DNA from: Tumebacillus flagellatus
GTDB taxonomy: Bacteria; Bacillota; Bacilli; Tumebacillales; Tumebacillaceae
Assembly (NCBI RefSeq): GCF_000714935.1
Contig: NZ_JMIR01000015.1
Span: forward strand, 1-64,000
Length of the DNA: 64,000 bases
Reading direction: 5' to 3'
Below, piece after piece: positions 49,402 to 58,412 of the stretch. Under the pieces are notes generated by a model. It saw only the letters and a program-made list of their open reading frames with translations, was not told the origin of the DNA and ran no database searches. Both the position numbers and the translations under genes were made by a program. Numbering within the stretch: position 1 is the stretch's first letter; each line of letters begins with the position of its first letter.

Positions 49402-50694
49402 TTACAGCACGATGCCGCGTTCCTTGAGGTTGCTTTCCATCGCGCGCTTCATCTGCTCCAGCGAATGAATCGCTTTTTGCAGATCGCCTTGTTCCTTATA
49501 GATGTCGCCGAGCATCGAGTACGACTTCGCGATTTCACGCGGGAGGTCGGCGATCTCGAAGATTTTGACCGATTGCTCCATGAAGTCGACCGCTTCGGCA
49601 AATTGCTTTTGCTCTTTGCGAATCGTCGAGTAGGTGCGGTAGACGAAGCCGCGCTCCAAAGAGTCTTCCGCCAAGAGTTTCAGCGCTTCGTCGCAGTGAG
49701 TGGACGCTTGGGCGTAATCGCCGTTGCCAAGGTAGATGCGAGCCATCTCGCCGTGCGTGTGCGCGACTTTCTCGGTGTAGCCGTACTCTTGGTATTCCAC
49801 CAAGCAAGCGGACAGCGTTTGCAGCGCTTCGTCGGCGTTTCCTTCTTCGCCCTTGACGATGCCGAAGTTTTCCTTCACTTCGATGGCGAGCTTGATGTTT
49901 TTCAAGCCGCGGTACAGCGAAATCGAGTGTTGCGCGTATTCGCTCGCCCGGTCGAAATCGCCCTGTTCGCGGAACGATTCGCCGAGGCGGCGGTAGAGGT
50001 CGGCGATTTTTTGGAACGATGCGGTCGCTTCCAAATAGGTGTGCGCGCGTTCATACGCATGCAGCGCATCTTTTTTCTCGCCGAGGTAGCCGTAGACTTT
50101 GCCGAGTTGACGCAAAATTTCCGCGGCGAGGAACGGGTCGTGATCTTCCACTTTCGCCATCAAATCGAGCGCTTTCTGCCAATGGTAGATCGCCAGCGGG
50201 TAGTTGTGGCGCTTCTCCTCGACGTAGCCGAGTTGTTTCAGGGCGAGCACTTGCATGTAGACGTCCTTGCGGGTCGTCGCCGAAGAGAGCACTTTGTCAA
50301 ACCCGTCCAGCGCTTCGTCGAGTTTGCCGTCTTCCAGCAAACACTCCGCGAGGTCGAATTGAATTTCCGCCGAGTGCAGTTGCGGAACGGAATCTTCCAT
50401 CAGGCCTTCCAGAATCGGAACGGCGCGTTGGAATTCACCCGCTTCCATCATCGAGCGCGCGACTTTATAAGTGGCGATTTGCTCGATTTGCATCTGCATG
50501 TCGGTGAGGAAGTATTCGATCGGGGTTTCTAACTTTTCGGCAATCGCCTGCAGAAGTTTATGAGACGGGTTTGCTTTATCGGCCTCAATCTGCGAAATCA
50601 TGGACGGTGTGACCATGCCTGCGCCGAGGTCGCTCTGGGTCAAGCCTTTTTGAATGCGCAATTCCTTTATCTTTTGTCCAAGAGTTGCTGGCAT
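49402..50694 (-). CDS. XRE HTH - TPR repeat regulator (RRNPP-like architecture)
   Basis: 430 residues from ATG 50694 (GAGAGGAGAG at 6 bases). Residues ~3-65 are an HTH_XRE (IKELRIQKGLTQSDLGAGMVTPSMISQIEAD in two parts). Residues ~75-425 are about nine TPR units (for example AEILRQLGKVYGYLGEKKDALHAYE; ADLYRRLGESFREQGDFDRASEYAQ; AHTHGEMARIYLGNGDYAQASTH). This layout is that of PlcR/PrgX-type peptide-responsive regulators, but no small secreted peptide gene is seen nearby, so the ligand is unknown. Confidence 0.85.
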   Translation of the reverse strand: MPATLGQKIKELRIQKGLTQSDLGAGMVTPSMISQIEADKANPSHKLLQAIAEKLETPIEYFLTDMQMQIEQIATYKVARSMMEAGEFQRAVPILEGLMEDSVPQLHSAEIQFDLAECLLEDGKLDEALDGFDKVLSSATTRKDVYMQVLALKQLGYVEEKRHNYPLAIYHWQKALDLMAKVEDHDPFLAAEILRQLGKVYGYLGEKKDALHAYERAHTYLEATASFQKIADLYRRLGESFREQGDFDRASEYAQHSISLYRGLKNIKLAIEVKENFGIVKGEEGNADEALQTLSACLVEYQEYGYTEKVAHTHGEMARIYLGNGDYAQASTHCDEALKLLAEDSLERGFVYRTYSTIRKEQKQFAEAVDFMEQSVKIFEIADLPREIAKSYSMLGDIYKEQGDLQKAIHSLEQMKRAMESNLKERGIVL

Positions 50695-50834
50695 CACAAT
50701 CTCTCCTCTCGATGTGGATCAATCATACACTATCTCTTTCAGTTAGAAGTTAATTAAAAAGGTCCCTTTACCCGATCATTATTAACTCACTTAATTCATT
50801 GTATACCTCAGTAGAGTTCCGTAGACCGAACTTT

Positions 50835-51560
50835 TTATGACTTCACGTGCGGCAATTCGTCACGTACAAACATCAAAAGGTCAGCAAGCGTCCCCTTGTG
50901 GGTAAACGGCAGTTGTTTTTCCCCTTCCTTGAGGCAATCGGTGACCAAGTACGTTTGCATGCCAAGAGTGCCTGCGATCAGATCCTCGAAGGCATCGTTC
51001 CCGATCATCATACAGTTTTCGGGGGACACTCCGAGTTTCTGTACGATCTCCGCATAGTAATTTGGATTCGGTTTGCAGAAATGGCTGTTCTCGTACGTGG
51101 TGACAAATTCAAAGGGGATGTCTTGGACGTTCGCCCAGCGCATGCGGTGCTCCGTCGCCGCGCGCGGGAACAGCGGGTTGGTCGCCAAGACGACGCGGTA
51201 GCCTTTTGCCACCGCCGCTTCGCAGATCTCGCGAGCGAGGGCGTTCGGCTGAGACAGTTCGATCAACTCGCCAAACTCGCCGGCATAGAAATCTTCCACG
51301 ACCGGCCAGAAGTCCTCTTCCAAACCGCCGACCGCTGCTACGAAATGCTGCTTAAACGCTTGCTCGTTGGTCAATTCCGGGTCGTTGTTGCGCACCATGT
51401 GTTCCGTCGATTTCATCAATTGTGCCAAAAACGTTTCCGGCGGTAGCAGATGCGCCACGTGCGGCACGAGCTTTTTGAAATAGCCGCGCGTGAAATGATC
51501 GTTGTCCATCGGAAGCAGAGTGCCGTCCAAGTCGAACAACAGCGTGTTGAGAGTTTGCAT
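50835..51560 (-). CDS. HAD family hydrolase
   Basis: 241 residues from ATG 51560. Motif I LLFDLDGTLLPMD (nucleophile Asp10 and acid Asp12), motif II VVLATNPLFP, motif III Lys in SHFCKPNPNYYAEI, motif IV MIGNDAFEDLIAG. A C1-type cap between motifs I and II (~18-110). YjjG/pyrophosphatase-like phosphatase; substrate unknown. Confidence 0.85.
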   Translation of the reverse strand: MQTLNTLLFDLDGTLLPMDNDHFTRGYFKKLVPHVAHLLPPETFLAQLMKSTEHMVRNNDPELTNEQAFKQHFVAAVGGLEEDFWPVVEDFYAGEFGELIELSQPNALAREICEAAVAKGYRVVLATNPLFPRAATEHRMRWANVQDIPFEFVTTYENSHFCKPNPNYYAEIVQKLGVSPENCMMIGNDAFEDLIAGTLGMQTYLVTDCLKEGEKQLPFTHKGTLADLLMFVRDELPHVKS

Positions 51561-51603
51561 GGAATTCGCCTCTTTCTCGATCGGAATCGATTTGGGTCGG
51601 AGC

Positions 51604-52062
51604 TTAGATCAAATTCGGGAACCCTTGTTGGCGCAGCGCTTCATACACCACAATCGCCACGGAGTTCGAGAGGTTGAGCGAACGGGCGTCCGGCAAGAGC
51701 GGGATGCGAATCGCCGTCTCCAGATTAGCTTTTACCAACTCTTCGGGCAGGCCTTTGGTTTCCTTGCCAAACACGAAGAAGTCATCAGGACCGTATGTAA
51801 AATCCGTATAGGATTTCTCCGCTTTTGTCGTCGCATAAAAAAAGCGTCCTTGCGGGTACTTCGCGCGCAGCTCCTCAAAGCTGTCGTGATAATGCAGATC
51901 CAACAGGTGCCAATAATCGAGCCCCGCCCGCTTCAACTGTTTGTCGTCGACCGAAAAACCGAGCGGACGCACCAGATGCAGCGTGATTCCGGTACAAGAG
52001 CAGGTGCGGGAAATGTTGCCGGTGTTTGCCGGGATCTCCGGTTCAACCAAAACGATGTGCAT
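51604..52062 (-). CDS. trmL: tRNA (cytidine(34)-2'-O)-methyltransferase
   Basis: 152 residues from ATG 52062 behind AAAAAGGAGGACG. SPOUT fold: MHIVLVEPEIPANTGNISRTC, LHLVRPLGFSVDDKQLKRAGLDYW in two parts, FVFGKETKGLPEELV and IPLLPDARSLNLSNSVAIVVYEAL (trefoil knot). Size and sequence match TrmL/YibK, which methylates the wobble base of tRNA-Leu. Confidence 0.93.
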   Translation of the reverse strand: MHIVLVEPEIPANTGNISRTCSCTGITLHLVRPLGFSVDDKQLKRAGLDYWHLLDLHYHDSFEELRAKYPQGRFFYATTKAEKSYTDFTYGPDDFFVFGKETKGLPEELVKANLETAIRIPLLPDARSLNLSNSVAIVVYEALRQQGFPNLI

Positions 52063-52135
52063 GGCGACGTCCTCCTTTTTCAAAAACCTTACCAAAAACC
52101 GATTGAAAAAAGTAATGCTCTAAGTCTCTAGCATA

Positions 52136-52175
52136 CAAAAAGGAACAGCCTGCCGCAACTAGACAGGTTGTTCCT
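52136..52175 (-). terminator. Terminator after the HD-GYP gene
   Basis: AGGAACAACCTG / CAGGCTGTTCCT with an 11-base loop and five T on the minus strand. Confidence 0.75.
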
Positions 52176-52219
52176 CGAATATTCCCACAACTGTATGATC
52201 TTGCACTTTTCCTACTTTC

Positions 52220-53044
52220 CTAGGAAATATGCTTGAGCTTTTGCAGCTGCACCGTTTCGTAATCGAGTATCTTCGCTTCTTCTTGGACGCGGAGCAAATC
52301 ATCTGTGTCCAAACGCAGGAACGCCTCGACACACTCGCGGCAAAATTGTGTGTCAACATGGCGGGCGATCTCTTCGCGGGCGTGCTCGATCGACTGCGCC
52401 TTGCGGTACGGCCGGTCGGACGTGATCGCGTCAAACGTGTCCGCGACGGCGAAGATGCGGGCGAGCAGCGGAATCTCCTCGCCAACGAGCTTGTGCGGAT
52501 ACCCGCGGCCGTCCATCCGCTCATGATGGTGCAGCACCACATCGGTGCCTTCCTTCAGAAAGTCGATGTTCTTGACCATCAGATAGCCCATCTGCGGATG
52601 TTCGCGCATGATCGTCCATTCGTCGTCTGTCAGCGCTCCCGGTTTCTTGAGGATCGCATCGGGGACGGCGATCTTGCCGATGTCGTGCAAGAGAGCGCCC
52701 CATTCGAGCTGTTGCAAGAGGCGATGTTGAAGTCCCATCTCACGGCCGATCAGGACCGAGTAGCGAACGACGCGCTTGCTGTGCCCGTTCGTTTCGTCAT
52801 CCTTCGCCGCGACTGCGTTCGCCAACGATTCCAGCGACGTATGGTACGAGCGGACGATCCGACGGTTGTTTTCCCGCGAACGATGCAGCACCAGCCCGAA
52901 GATCATGCCCAAAAGTCCGAACACGATCAATTCGAAGATGAAGAGCGTTCCGCGAGCGGTTCCATTGATGAAGATATCTGCAGTTTCCACCAGTGCCCCG
53001 ACCCAAAAGCCGACGCTTCCATACATCCACCTGGAGGCGAACAC
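52220..53044 (-). CDS. HD-GYP domain protein (probable cyclic-di-GMP phosphodiesterase), membrane-anchored
   Basis: 274 residues from GTG 53044 (GGGAGGG at 6 bases). One or two N-terminal hydrophobic segments (VGFWVGALVETADIFI; LFIFELIVFGLLGMIFGLVL at ~35-54). HD-GYP core from ~70: KDDETNGHSKRVVRYSVLIG, LLHDIGKIAVPDAIL (HD), REHPQMGYLMV, VVLHHHERMDGRGYPHKL (HHExxDGxGYP) and FAVADTFDAITSDRPYRKA. All ligands look present. It has no sensor domain beyond the membrane part. Confidence 0.9.
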   Translation of the reverse strand: MFASRWMYGSVGFWVGALVETADIFINGTARGTLFIFELIVFGLLGMIFGLVLHRSRENNRRIVRSYHTSLESLANAVAAKDDETNGHSKRVVRYSVLIGREMGLQHRLLQQLEWGALLHDIGKIAVPDAILKKPGALTDDEWTIMREHPQMGYLMVKNIDFLKEGTDVVLHHHERMDGRGYPHKLVGEEIPLLARIFAVADTFDAITSDRPYRKAQSIEHAREEIARHVDTQFCRECVEAFLRLDTDDLLRVQEEAKILDYETVQLQKLKHIS

Positions 53045-53155
53045 AAGAGACCCTCCCCTCTATTGATGAGTGTAACTCACTTCGGAATTTCCACTTTTTA
53101 CATTCGACATCTGTGTCAAAAACCCTCTATAACTTTTGTCTAGATTGTCCGCACG

Positions 53156-54139
53156 CTAAAACTGATCCGCGATATGGAAGAACGCATATCTCGTGCGCGG
53201 CGTCCACGCGTACGAATCGCGGTACGTCCAGAAACGGCGGTGCGACGCCACTGTGTGCGCGTTGACGTACGGCTGACCCGCATAATCGAAATCGGTCACG
53301 ACGGTGTTGTGCTGCCAGCGGCCGTCTCCGTCCCAGTCGTAGCAAATCACGTCGCCGATCTTCAATTGACGGGGATCGCCGACTTCTTGAGCGTGCAAGA
53401 TGCGCGACAGAGCGAGTTTCAGCGAATGCGCCACCGCCCACGAGTAACTCCAATTGTGTGTCCGCACATCGTACCACCAGCCGTTCGACCGCGAGCCTCC
53501 GGTCACGAGCGGCATGCCGCCCGCGTAGAGCACTTGCGAAATGAAGTTCGTGCAGTCGTTGCCCTTCATTTCTTTGAAAACAGGATTGAACTTGTTCCAC
53601 CAGAGTTCGGCATATCGAAACGCCCGCACGCGGTCGTACCGTCCGCGCAAAGAGCGTTCCGGAAACTCCGGCGCATCGGACAAAGCGTCCACCGACGCCA
53701 GCGCAGCGCCCGCCTCTTCTTCTTCCGGGCGGAAGTTCGCGGAGCTCCCTTCGCGGATCGTCTCGTCTTGGAGCACGCGCCACTTGCCCCCGAACATCAA
53801 CAGCGTCATGCGGTGTCTGACCGCTCGTTCTTCGTGTTGAAGTTCACGGCCTTGTTCATAATAAAAACGGACATGTTCCGCAGCGTCGACCACGGCGAGC
53901 TCGCCTTCCTTTTGCCAAGAAGCCCCGTGGATTTTTAAGGAGGTTTTCGCTTTGCGAAACTTCACGCCTTCGCGCTCGGCGGACGCGTCGCGCATCAAGC
54001 GCACTTCTTGCCACGAGTGGCAATCCGCCGGCGTGCCCGCCAAGAAATGCAACAGCGTCTCTTCATCGCCGGTCAGCCATGCCCGGTTTTTTTCCCGAAA
54101 AAACGCTTCCACTGTTTGGAACCATTCCCGTTGCACCAT
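53156..54139 (-). CDS. Amidase-domain (Amidase_6) protein
   Basis: 327 residues from ATG 54139. N-terminal ~150 residues are mixed alpha/beta (NTF2-like, with EAFFREKNRAWLTGDEETL and RMTLLMFGGKWRVLQDETI). The C-terminal domain matches the putative amidase family PF12671: YDRVRAFRYAELWWNKFNP, GNDCTNFISQVLYAGG (candidate catalytic Cys), and later KIGDVICYDWDGDGRWQHNTVVTDFD with the His, Tyr/Asn pair. No signal peptide is visible. Possibly a wall-active or spore-associated amidase in the mother cell. Divergent from iclR-like gene. Confidence 0.78.
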   Translation of the reverse strand: MVQREWFQTVEAFFREKNRAWLTGDEETLLHFLAGTPADCHSWQEVRLMRDASAEREGVKFRKAKTSLKIHGASWQKEGELAVVDAAEHVRFYYEQGRELQHEERAVRHRMTLLMFGGKWRVLQDETIREGSSANFRPEEEEAGAALASVDALSDAPEFPERSLRGRYDRVRAFRYAELWWNKFNPVFKEMKGNDCTNFISQVLYAGGMPLVTGGSRSNGWWYDVRTHNWSYSWAVAHSLKLALSRILHAQEVGDPRQLKIGDVICYDWDGDGRWQHNTVVTDFDYAGQPYVNAHTVASHRRFWTYRDSYAWTPRTRYAFFHIADQF

Positions 54140-54239
54140 CTACGACTCCCCCTCCCTCCTGCTCGTTCTACATGTTATATGCGGGGCAGAAGTCCATTTT
54201 GCTCGGAATTTGAATCATTTTTGACAAAAGGGTTCCCAT

Positions 54240-54252
54240 GCGTTAGAGACGC
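54240..54252. promoter_or_regulatory. Inverted repeat GCGT-N5-ACGC upstream of the IclR gene
   Basis: A small palindrome beside a TATACT element (near 54257), before the IclR gene; a possible autoregulatory site. Confidence 0.3.
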
Positions 54253-54327
54253 GTGATATACTATGTAATGAAACAGGGTTTCACCGTACGAAACACTAAG
54301 AAAGACCTCCGAAGGGAGTTGAGGGTT

Positions 54328-55074
54328 GTGGCTGAACAGGAAAAAGGCACGGTGCGCGCCGTCGAGCGAGCGCTGGACATCTTGCTGTGCTTCGCCGGCA
54401 GCGATGCGGAACTCGGGCTTTCCGACATTTCGAAGCGCCTCGGGTTGCATAAGAGCACAGTGCACCGATTGTTGGCCTCCCTCGAAAGCAAGGGGTTCAT
54501 TCGTCGGCACAGTTCGACCGAGAAGTACCGCTTGGGTTGGAGCATTCTCGAATTGGTCAGCAACGTCTACCAATCGGATGCGCTCTCTTCGATCGTTCTG
54601 CCGGAGATGACGCGTCTGCGCGATCAGATCGGCGAGACGATTTCGCTCTATGTCCGCTCGGGAACGGAACGCATCCGCATCCAAGCGGTGGAGAGCAACC
54701 AACCGGTGCGACGCGTGGCGAATATCGGCATGCGCTTGCCCTTGCATGTCGGAGCGTCCGGCAAAGTCTTGCTCGCGTTCTCCAAGGACTCGTACGAAGA
54801 ACTGGTGCGCGATTGCTGTCCGAACGACATCAACCGCATGGAGTTCTTGCAGAGTTTGGTCACCACGCGATCCCAAGGATACGCGATCTCCATTGAAGAG
54901 CGCGAACCGGGTGCAGCAGCGGTTGCGGCGCCGATTTTCTCCCGCCAAGGAGATGTCATCGCAGCGCTTTCCGTTTCCGGGCCTGTGGATCGTTTCACCC
55001 CTGACATGCTCAATGTACATATTGAAGCGGTCAGGCGTTCGGCGGACATTATGACCAAGATGCTCGCCCACTAG
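54328..55074 (+). CDS. IclR family transcriptional regulator
   Basis: 248 residues from GTG 54328 (AAGGGAG at 9 bases); upstream in-frame ATGs lack sites. HTH_IclR: VRAVERALDILLCFAGSDAEL, LSDISKRLGLHKSTVHRLLASLESKGFI (~15-70). Effector domain: ISLYVRSGTERIRIQAVES, LPLHVGASGKVLLAFS, QGYAISIEEREPGAAAVAAPIF. Lies just upstream of the aconitase gene on the same strand with a 99-base gap, and may regulate it. Confidence 0.9.
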   Translation: MAEQEKGTVRAVERALDILLCFAGSDAELGLSDISKRLGLHKSTVHRLLASLESKGFIRRHSSTEKYRLGWSILELVSNVYQSDALSSIVLPEMTRLRDQIGETISLYVRSGTERIRIQAVESNQPVRRVANIGMRLPLHVGASGKVLLAFSKDSYEELVRDCCPNDINRMEFLQSLVTTRSQGYAISIEEREPGAAAVAAPIFSRQGDVIAALSVSGPVDRFTPDMLNVHIEAVRRSADIMTKMLAH

Positions 55075-55173
55075 CAGATTATTTCTAGTTTGTTTTTCCT
55101 GCACCTCTAACCTTCCTTTTTGGAGAGGCTAGATTGCAGAGACTGATTATAGGTTTCATAGGAGGTTTTTCTG

Positions 55174-57108
55174 ATGGCTAAGAACCTGACTCAGAAAATC
55201 ATTGAAGCACATCTCGTTTCCGGCGAGATGGTAGCTGGCAAGGAAATCGCAATCCGCATCGACCAAACGCTCACCCAAGACGCGACCGGTACGATGGCAT
55301 ACCTGCAGTTCGAAGCGATGGGCGTTCCGCAAGTAAAAACGGAACTCTCCGTTTCCTACGTTGACCACAACACCCTGCAATCCGGCTTCGAAAACGCGGA
55401 CGACCACCGCTTCCTGCAAACTGTTGCAGCGAAACACGGCATCCACTTCTCCCGTCCGGGCAACGGCATCTGCCACCAAGTTCACCTGGAGCGTTTCGCG
55501 AAGCCGGGCAAAACCCTGCTCGGTTCCGACTCCCACACCCCGACCGCAGGCGGCATGGGCTCGCTGGCAATGGGCGCAGGCGGCTTGGACATCGCAGTTG
55601 CAATGGCTGGCGGCGCGTTCTACCTGAACATGCCGAAAGTTGTCAAAGTTGAACTGAAGGGCAAACTCAAGCCGTGGACCGCTGCGAAGGACATCATCCT
55701 CGAAGTCCTCCGTCACCTGACCGTTAAGGGCGGCGTGGGCCGCGTCATCGAGTACACCGGCGAAGGCGTTGCATCGCTGTCCGTTCCGGAGCGCGCAACC
55801 ATCACCAACATGGGTGCTGAACTCGGCGCGACCACCTCGATCTTCCCGTCCGACGAAGCAACCCGCATCTACCTCGAAAAGCAAGGCCGCGGCGAAGACT
55901 TCGCTCCGCTGGCTGCTGACGCAGACGCAACCTACGACGAAGAGCTGATCATCGACCTGAACACCCTCGAACCGAACATCGCGCAACCGCACTCCCCGGA
56001 CAACGTTGTCGCTGTGAAGGAACTCGCTTCCAAGCGCATCCCGGTTCAACAAGTTGCAGTCGGTTCCTGCACCAACTCTTCCTACGTTGACTTGATGCGT
56101 CTGGCGGAAGTCCTCAAGGGCCGCACCGTTCACCCGAACGTGTCCCTCGTCGTCTCCCCGGGCTCCAAGCAAGTCTTCGAAATGATCGCGCGCAACGGCG
56201 CACTGGCTGACATCCTCGCAGCAGGCGCTCGTCTGCTTGAGTCCGCTTGCGGTCCGTGCATCGGTATGGGTCAAGCACCGTCCTCCGGCGCTGTCTCCGT
56301 CCGTTCCTTCAACCGTAACTTCGAAGGCCGTTCCGGCACCGCGGATGCGTCCGTTTACCTCGCATCCGTTGAAACCTGCGCGGCTGCTGCCGTTCTCGGC
56401 TACATCGCAGACCCGAACGAACTCGGCGAATTCCCGGCGATCGACCTCCCGGAAAAATACCTCGTCGACGACCGCCTCGTGCTCGCTCCGGCTGAAAACC
56501 CGGCTGACGTTGAAGTCGTTCGCGGCCCGAACATCAAGCCGCTTCCGGTGAACACCGCGCTGGCTGACGTCCTGACCGCTCCGGTTTCCCTGAAAGTCGG
56601 CGACAACATCACCACCGACCACATCATGCCGGCTGGTGCAAAAGTTCTGCCGCTGCGTTCCAACATCCCGGCGATCTCCGAGCACGTGTACGTGCGCGTT
56701 GACCCGCAATTCCCGGCTCGCGCGAAAGAACTCGGCAAGTCCGTGATCATCGGCGGCCACAACTACGGCCAAGGTTCTTCCCGTGAACACGCAGCGCTCG
56801 CTCCGATGTACCTCGGCGTAAAAGCTGTCATCGTGAAGTCCTACGCTCGTATCCACCGTGCGAACCTGATCAACTTCGGTCTGCTCCCGCTCACCTTCGT
56901 GAACGAGAACGATTACGACACCATCGCGCAAGGCGACGAAATCGCAATCGACAACCTGACCGAACAAATCAAAGCAGGCAACGAGATCACCGTGAAGAAC
57001 GTAACCAAAGGCACCACCTTCACCGTGACCCACGACCTGACCGGCCGTCAAATCGACATCATCCTCGCCGGCGGTCTGCTCAACTACACCAAACAACAAG
57101 CAATCTAA
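55174..57108 (+). CDS. acn: Aconitate hydratase (putative aconitase type, ~640 residues)
   Basis: 644 residues from ATG 55174 (AGGAGG at 8 bases). Iron-sulfur cluster Cys: VGSCTNSSYVDL (~294), then SACGPCIGMGQAPSSG (two Cys, ~368). GSDSHTPTAGGMGSLAMG and the swivel domain GGHNYGQGSSREHAALAP and YARIHRANLINFGLLPL are present. Length fits the TIGR01342-type putative aconitase, shorter than AcnA (~900). Followed by an isocitrate/isopropylmalate dehydrogenase-family gene, supporting an aconitase role. The gene uses a strongly biased codon set (many GCA, GCT, GTT, CGT), suggesting high expression. Confidence 0.87.
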   Translation: MAKNLTQKIIEAHLVSGEMVAGKEIAIRIDQTLTQDATGTMAYLQFEAMGVPQVKTELSVSYVDHNTLQSGFENADDHRFLQTVAAKHGIHFSRPGNGICHQVHLERFAKPGKTLLGSDSHTPTAGGMGSLAMGAGGLDIAVAMAGGAFYLNMPKVVKVELKGKLKPWTAAKDIILEVLRHLTVKGGVGRVIEYTGEGVASLSVPERATITNMGAELGATTSIFPSDEATRIYLEKQGRGEDFAPLAADADATYDEELIIDLNTLEPNIAQPHSPDNVVAVKELASKRIPVQQVAVGSCTNSSYVDLMRLAEVLKGRTVHPNVSLVVSPGSKQVFEMIARNGALADILAAGARLLESACGPCIGMGQAPSSGAVSVRSFNRNFEGRSGTADASVYLASVETCAAAAVLGYIADPNELGEFPAIDLPEKYLVDDRLVLAPAENPADVEVVRGPNIKPLPVNTALADVLTAPVSLKVGDNITTDHIMPAGAKVLPLRSNIPAISEHVYVRVDPQFPARAKELGKSVIIGGHNYGQGSSREHAALAPMYLGVKAVIVKSYARIHRANLINFGLLPLTFVNENDYDTIAQGDEIAIDNLTEQIKAGNEITVKNVTKGTTFTVTHDLTGRQIDIILAGGLLNYTKQQAI

Positions 57109-57227
57109 TTGTTTGATGGTTTGACCCGGCTTTGCAAACACTAAGGGGGGGCTCATGCTCTCCCCTTCCTTTTGTCCTCCAATTGTTTTTTTACAGTCTT
57201 CTTCCGATACTTAGATGAGGTGACACC

Positions 57228-58307
57228 ATGGAAAAGAAAACGATCGTCGTTATGGAAGGCGACCAAACCGGTCAAGAACTGCTCGAAGAGGGCCTGCGCG
57301 TCCTCGACCCGTCCGTCACGGGCATTGACGTCGAATTCCTCCGCTTCGACCTGTCGCTGGAAAACCGCCGCGCGACCAAAAACCAAGTCGTGCATGACGC
57401 AGCAGCAGCGATGAAAGAACACGGCTTCGGCTACAAAGCAGCCACCATCACCCCGGAAATCGCAGGCGACGTCGGCTCTCCGAACGCAATCCTGCGCAAA
57501 GGCATCGACGGCACCGTCATCGTCCGCACCGGCCGCCGCATCCCGGGCATCAACCCGGTTGCAGGCATCAACGCTCCGATCTCCGTCATCCGCATGGCGG
57601 TCGACGACGCGTACGGCGCGAAAGAATGGCGTGAAGGCGACGGCCTCGAAGAGTACGCGTACCGCACCGAGAAGATCTCCCGCAAAGTGTGCCGCGGTGT
57701 TGCGGAATACGCGTTCCAACAAGCGCAGAAAATGAACGCCAAAGTCTTCGGCGGCCCGAAATACACCGTTTCCCCGGTCTACGAAGGCATGCTCAAAGAA
57801 GAAATGGACCAAGCGGCGAAAAAATACGCAGGCGTAAAGTACGACCCGCAACTGATCGACGCAACTTACGCGCTGCTCATGAACACCACCGGCGAACCGC
57901 TTGTCATCCCGGCTCTGAACCGCGACGGCGACTGCCTCTCCGACCTCGTGCTGCAAATGTACGGCACGATCGCAGGCTCCGAATCGATCCTGCTCTCGTT
58001 TGACGAAAAAACCGGCAACGTGCAAACCGTGATGGCAGAAGCCCCGCACGGCACCGCACCGGGCCTGTTTGGCAAAAACGTCGCCAACCCGATGGCGATG
58101 ATCCTCGCGGCTGCTTCCATGCTGACTTTCTTCGGCGACAAGGACGCAGACATCGCGGCGCGCGCGATCTACGAATCCACCCTCGAAGCGATCGTAGACG
58201 GCACCCGCACGGCTGACCTCGGCGGCTCTTCTTCGACCACCGATTTCACCGACGAAGTCATCCGCCGCATCCGCACCAAACTCGAAGTGTGGAAGTCTCT
58301 CGCGTAA
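57228..58307 (+). CDS. Isocitrate/isopropylmalate-type dehydrogenase (likely isocitrate dehydrogenase)
   Basis: 359 residues from ATG 57228 behind GATGAGGTGACACC. Fold motifs: VVMEGDQTGQELLEEGLRVL, TPEIAGDVGSPNAILRKGIDG, VIVRTGRRIPGINPV, PKYTVSPVYEGMLKEEM, YDPQLIDATYALLMN and NRDGDCLSDLVLQMYG (metal Asp), AEAPHGTAPGLFGKNVANPMAMILAAASML (conserved HGT..AxPG..). Next to aconitase, so isocitrate is the likely substrate; some homologues act on homoisocitrate or 3-isopropylmalate. The 119-base gap holds a G/C-rich hairpin at about 57142-57170. Confidence 0.8.
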   Translation: MEKKTIVVMEGDQTGQELLEEGLRVLDPSVTGIDVEFLRFDLSLENRRATKNQVVHDAAAAMKEHGFGYKAATITPEIAGDVGSPNAILRKGIDGTVIVRTGRRIPGINPVAGINAPISVIRMAVDDAYGAKEWREGDGLEEYAYRTEKISRKVCRGVAEYAFQQAQKMNAKVFGGPKYTVSPVYEGMLKEEMDQAAKKYAGVKYDPQLIDATYALLMNTTGEPLVIPALNRDGDCLSDLVLQMYGTIAGSESILLSFDEKTGNVQTVMAEAPHGTAPGLFGKNVANPMAMILAAASMLTFFGDKDADIAARAIYESTLEAIVDGTRTADLGGSSSTTDFTDEVIRRIRTKLEVWKSLA

Positions 58308-58331
58308 ACGGAATTTTTTGGTATACTAGAG

Positions 58332-58372
58332 AAACAGCAGGCTCCGTCCTTGCGGCGGTGCCTGCTGTTTTC
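58332..58372 (+). terminator. Terminator after the dehydrogenase gene
   Basis: AACAGCAGGC / GCCTGCTGTT with a GC-rich loop and TTTTC after it. Confidence 0.75.
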
Positions 58373-58412
58373 TATTTAGATCTCGATCAACGCACGAGGG
58401 GGAGCACTAGTT

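Noticed and set aside
57142-57170. Terminator between aconitase and dehydrogenase genes
   Set aside because: G/C-rich hairpin with mismatches and only four T; likely an intercistronic structure.
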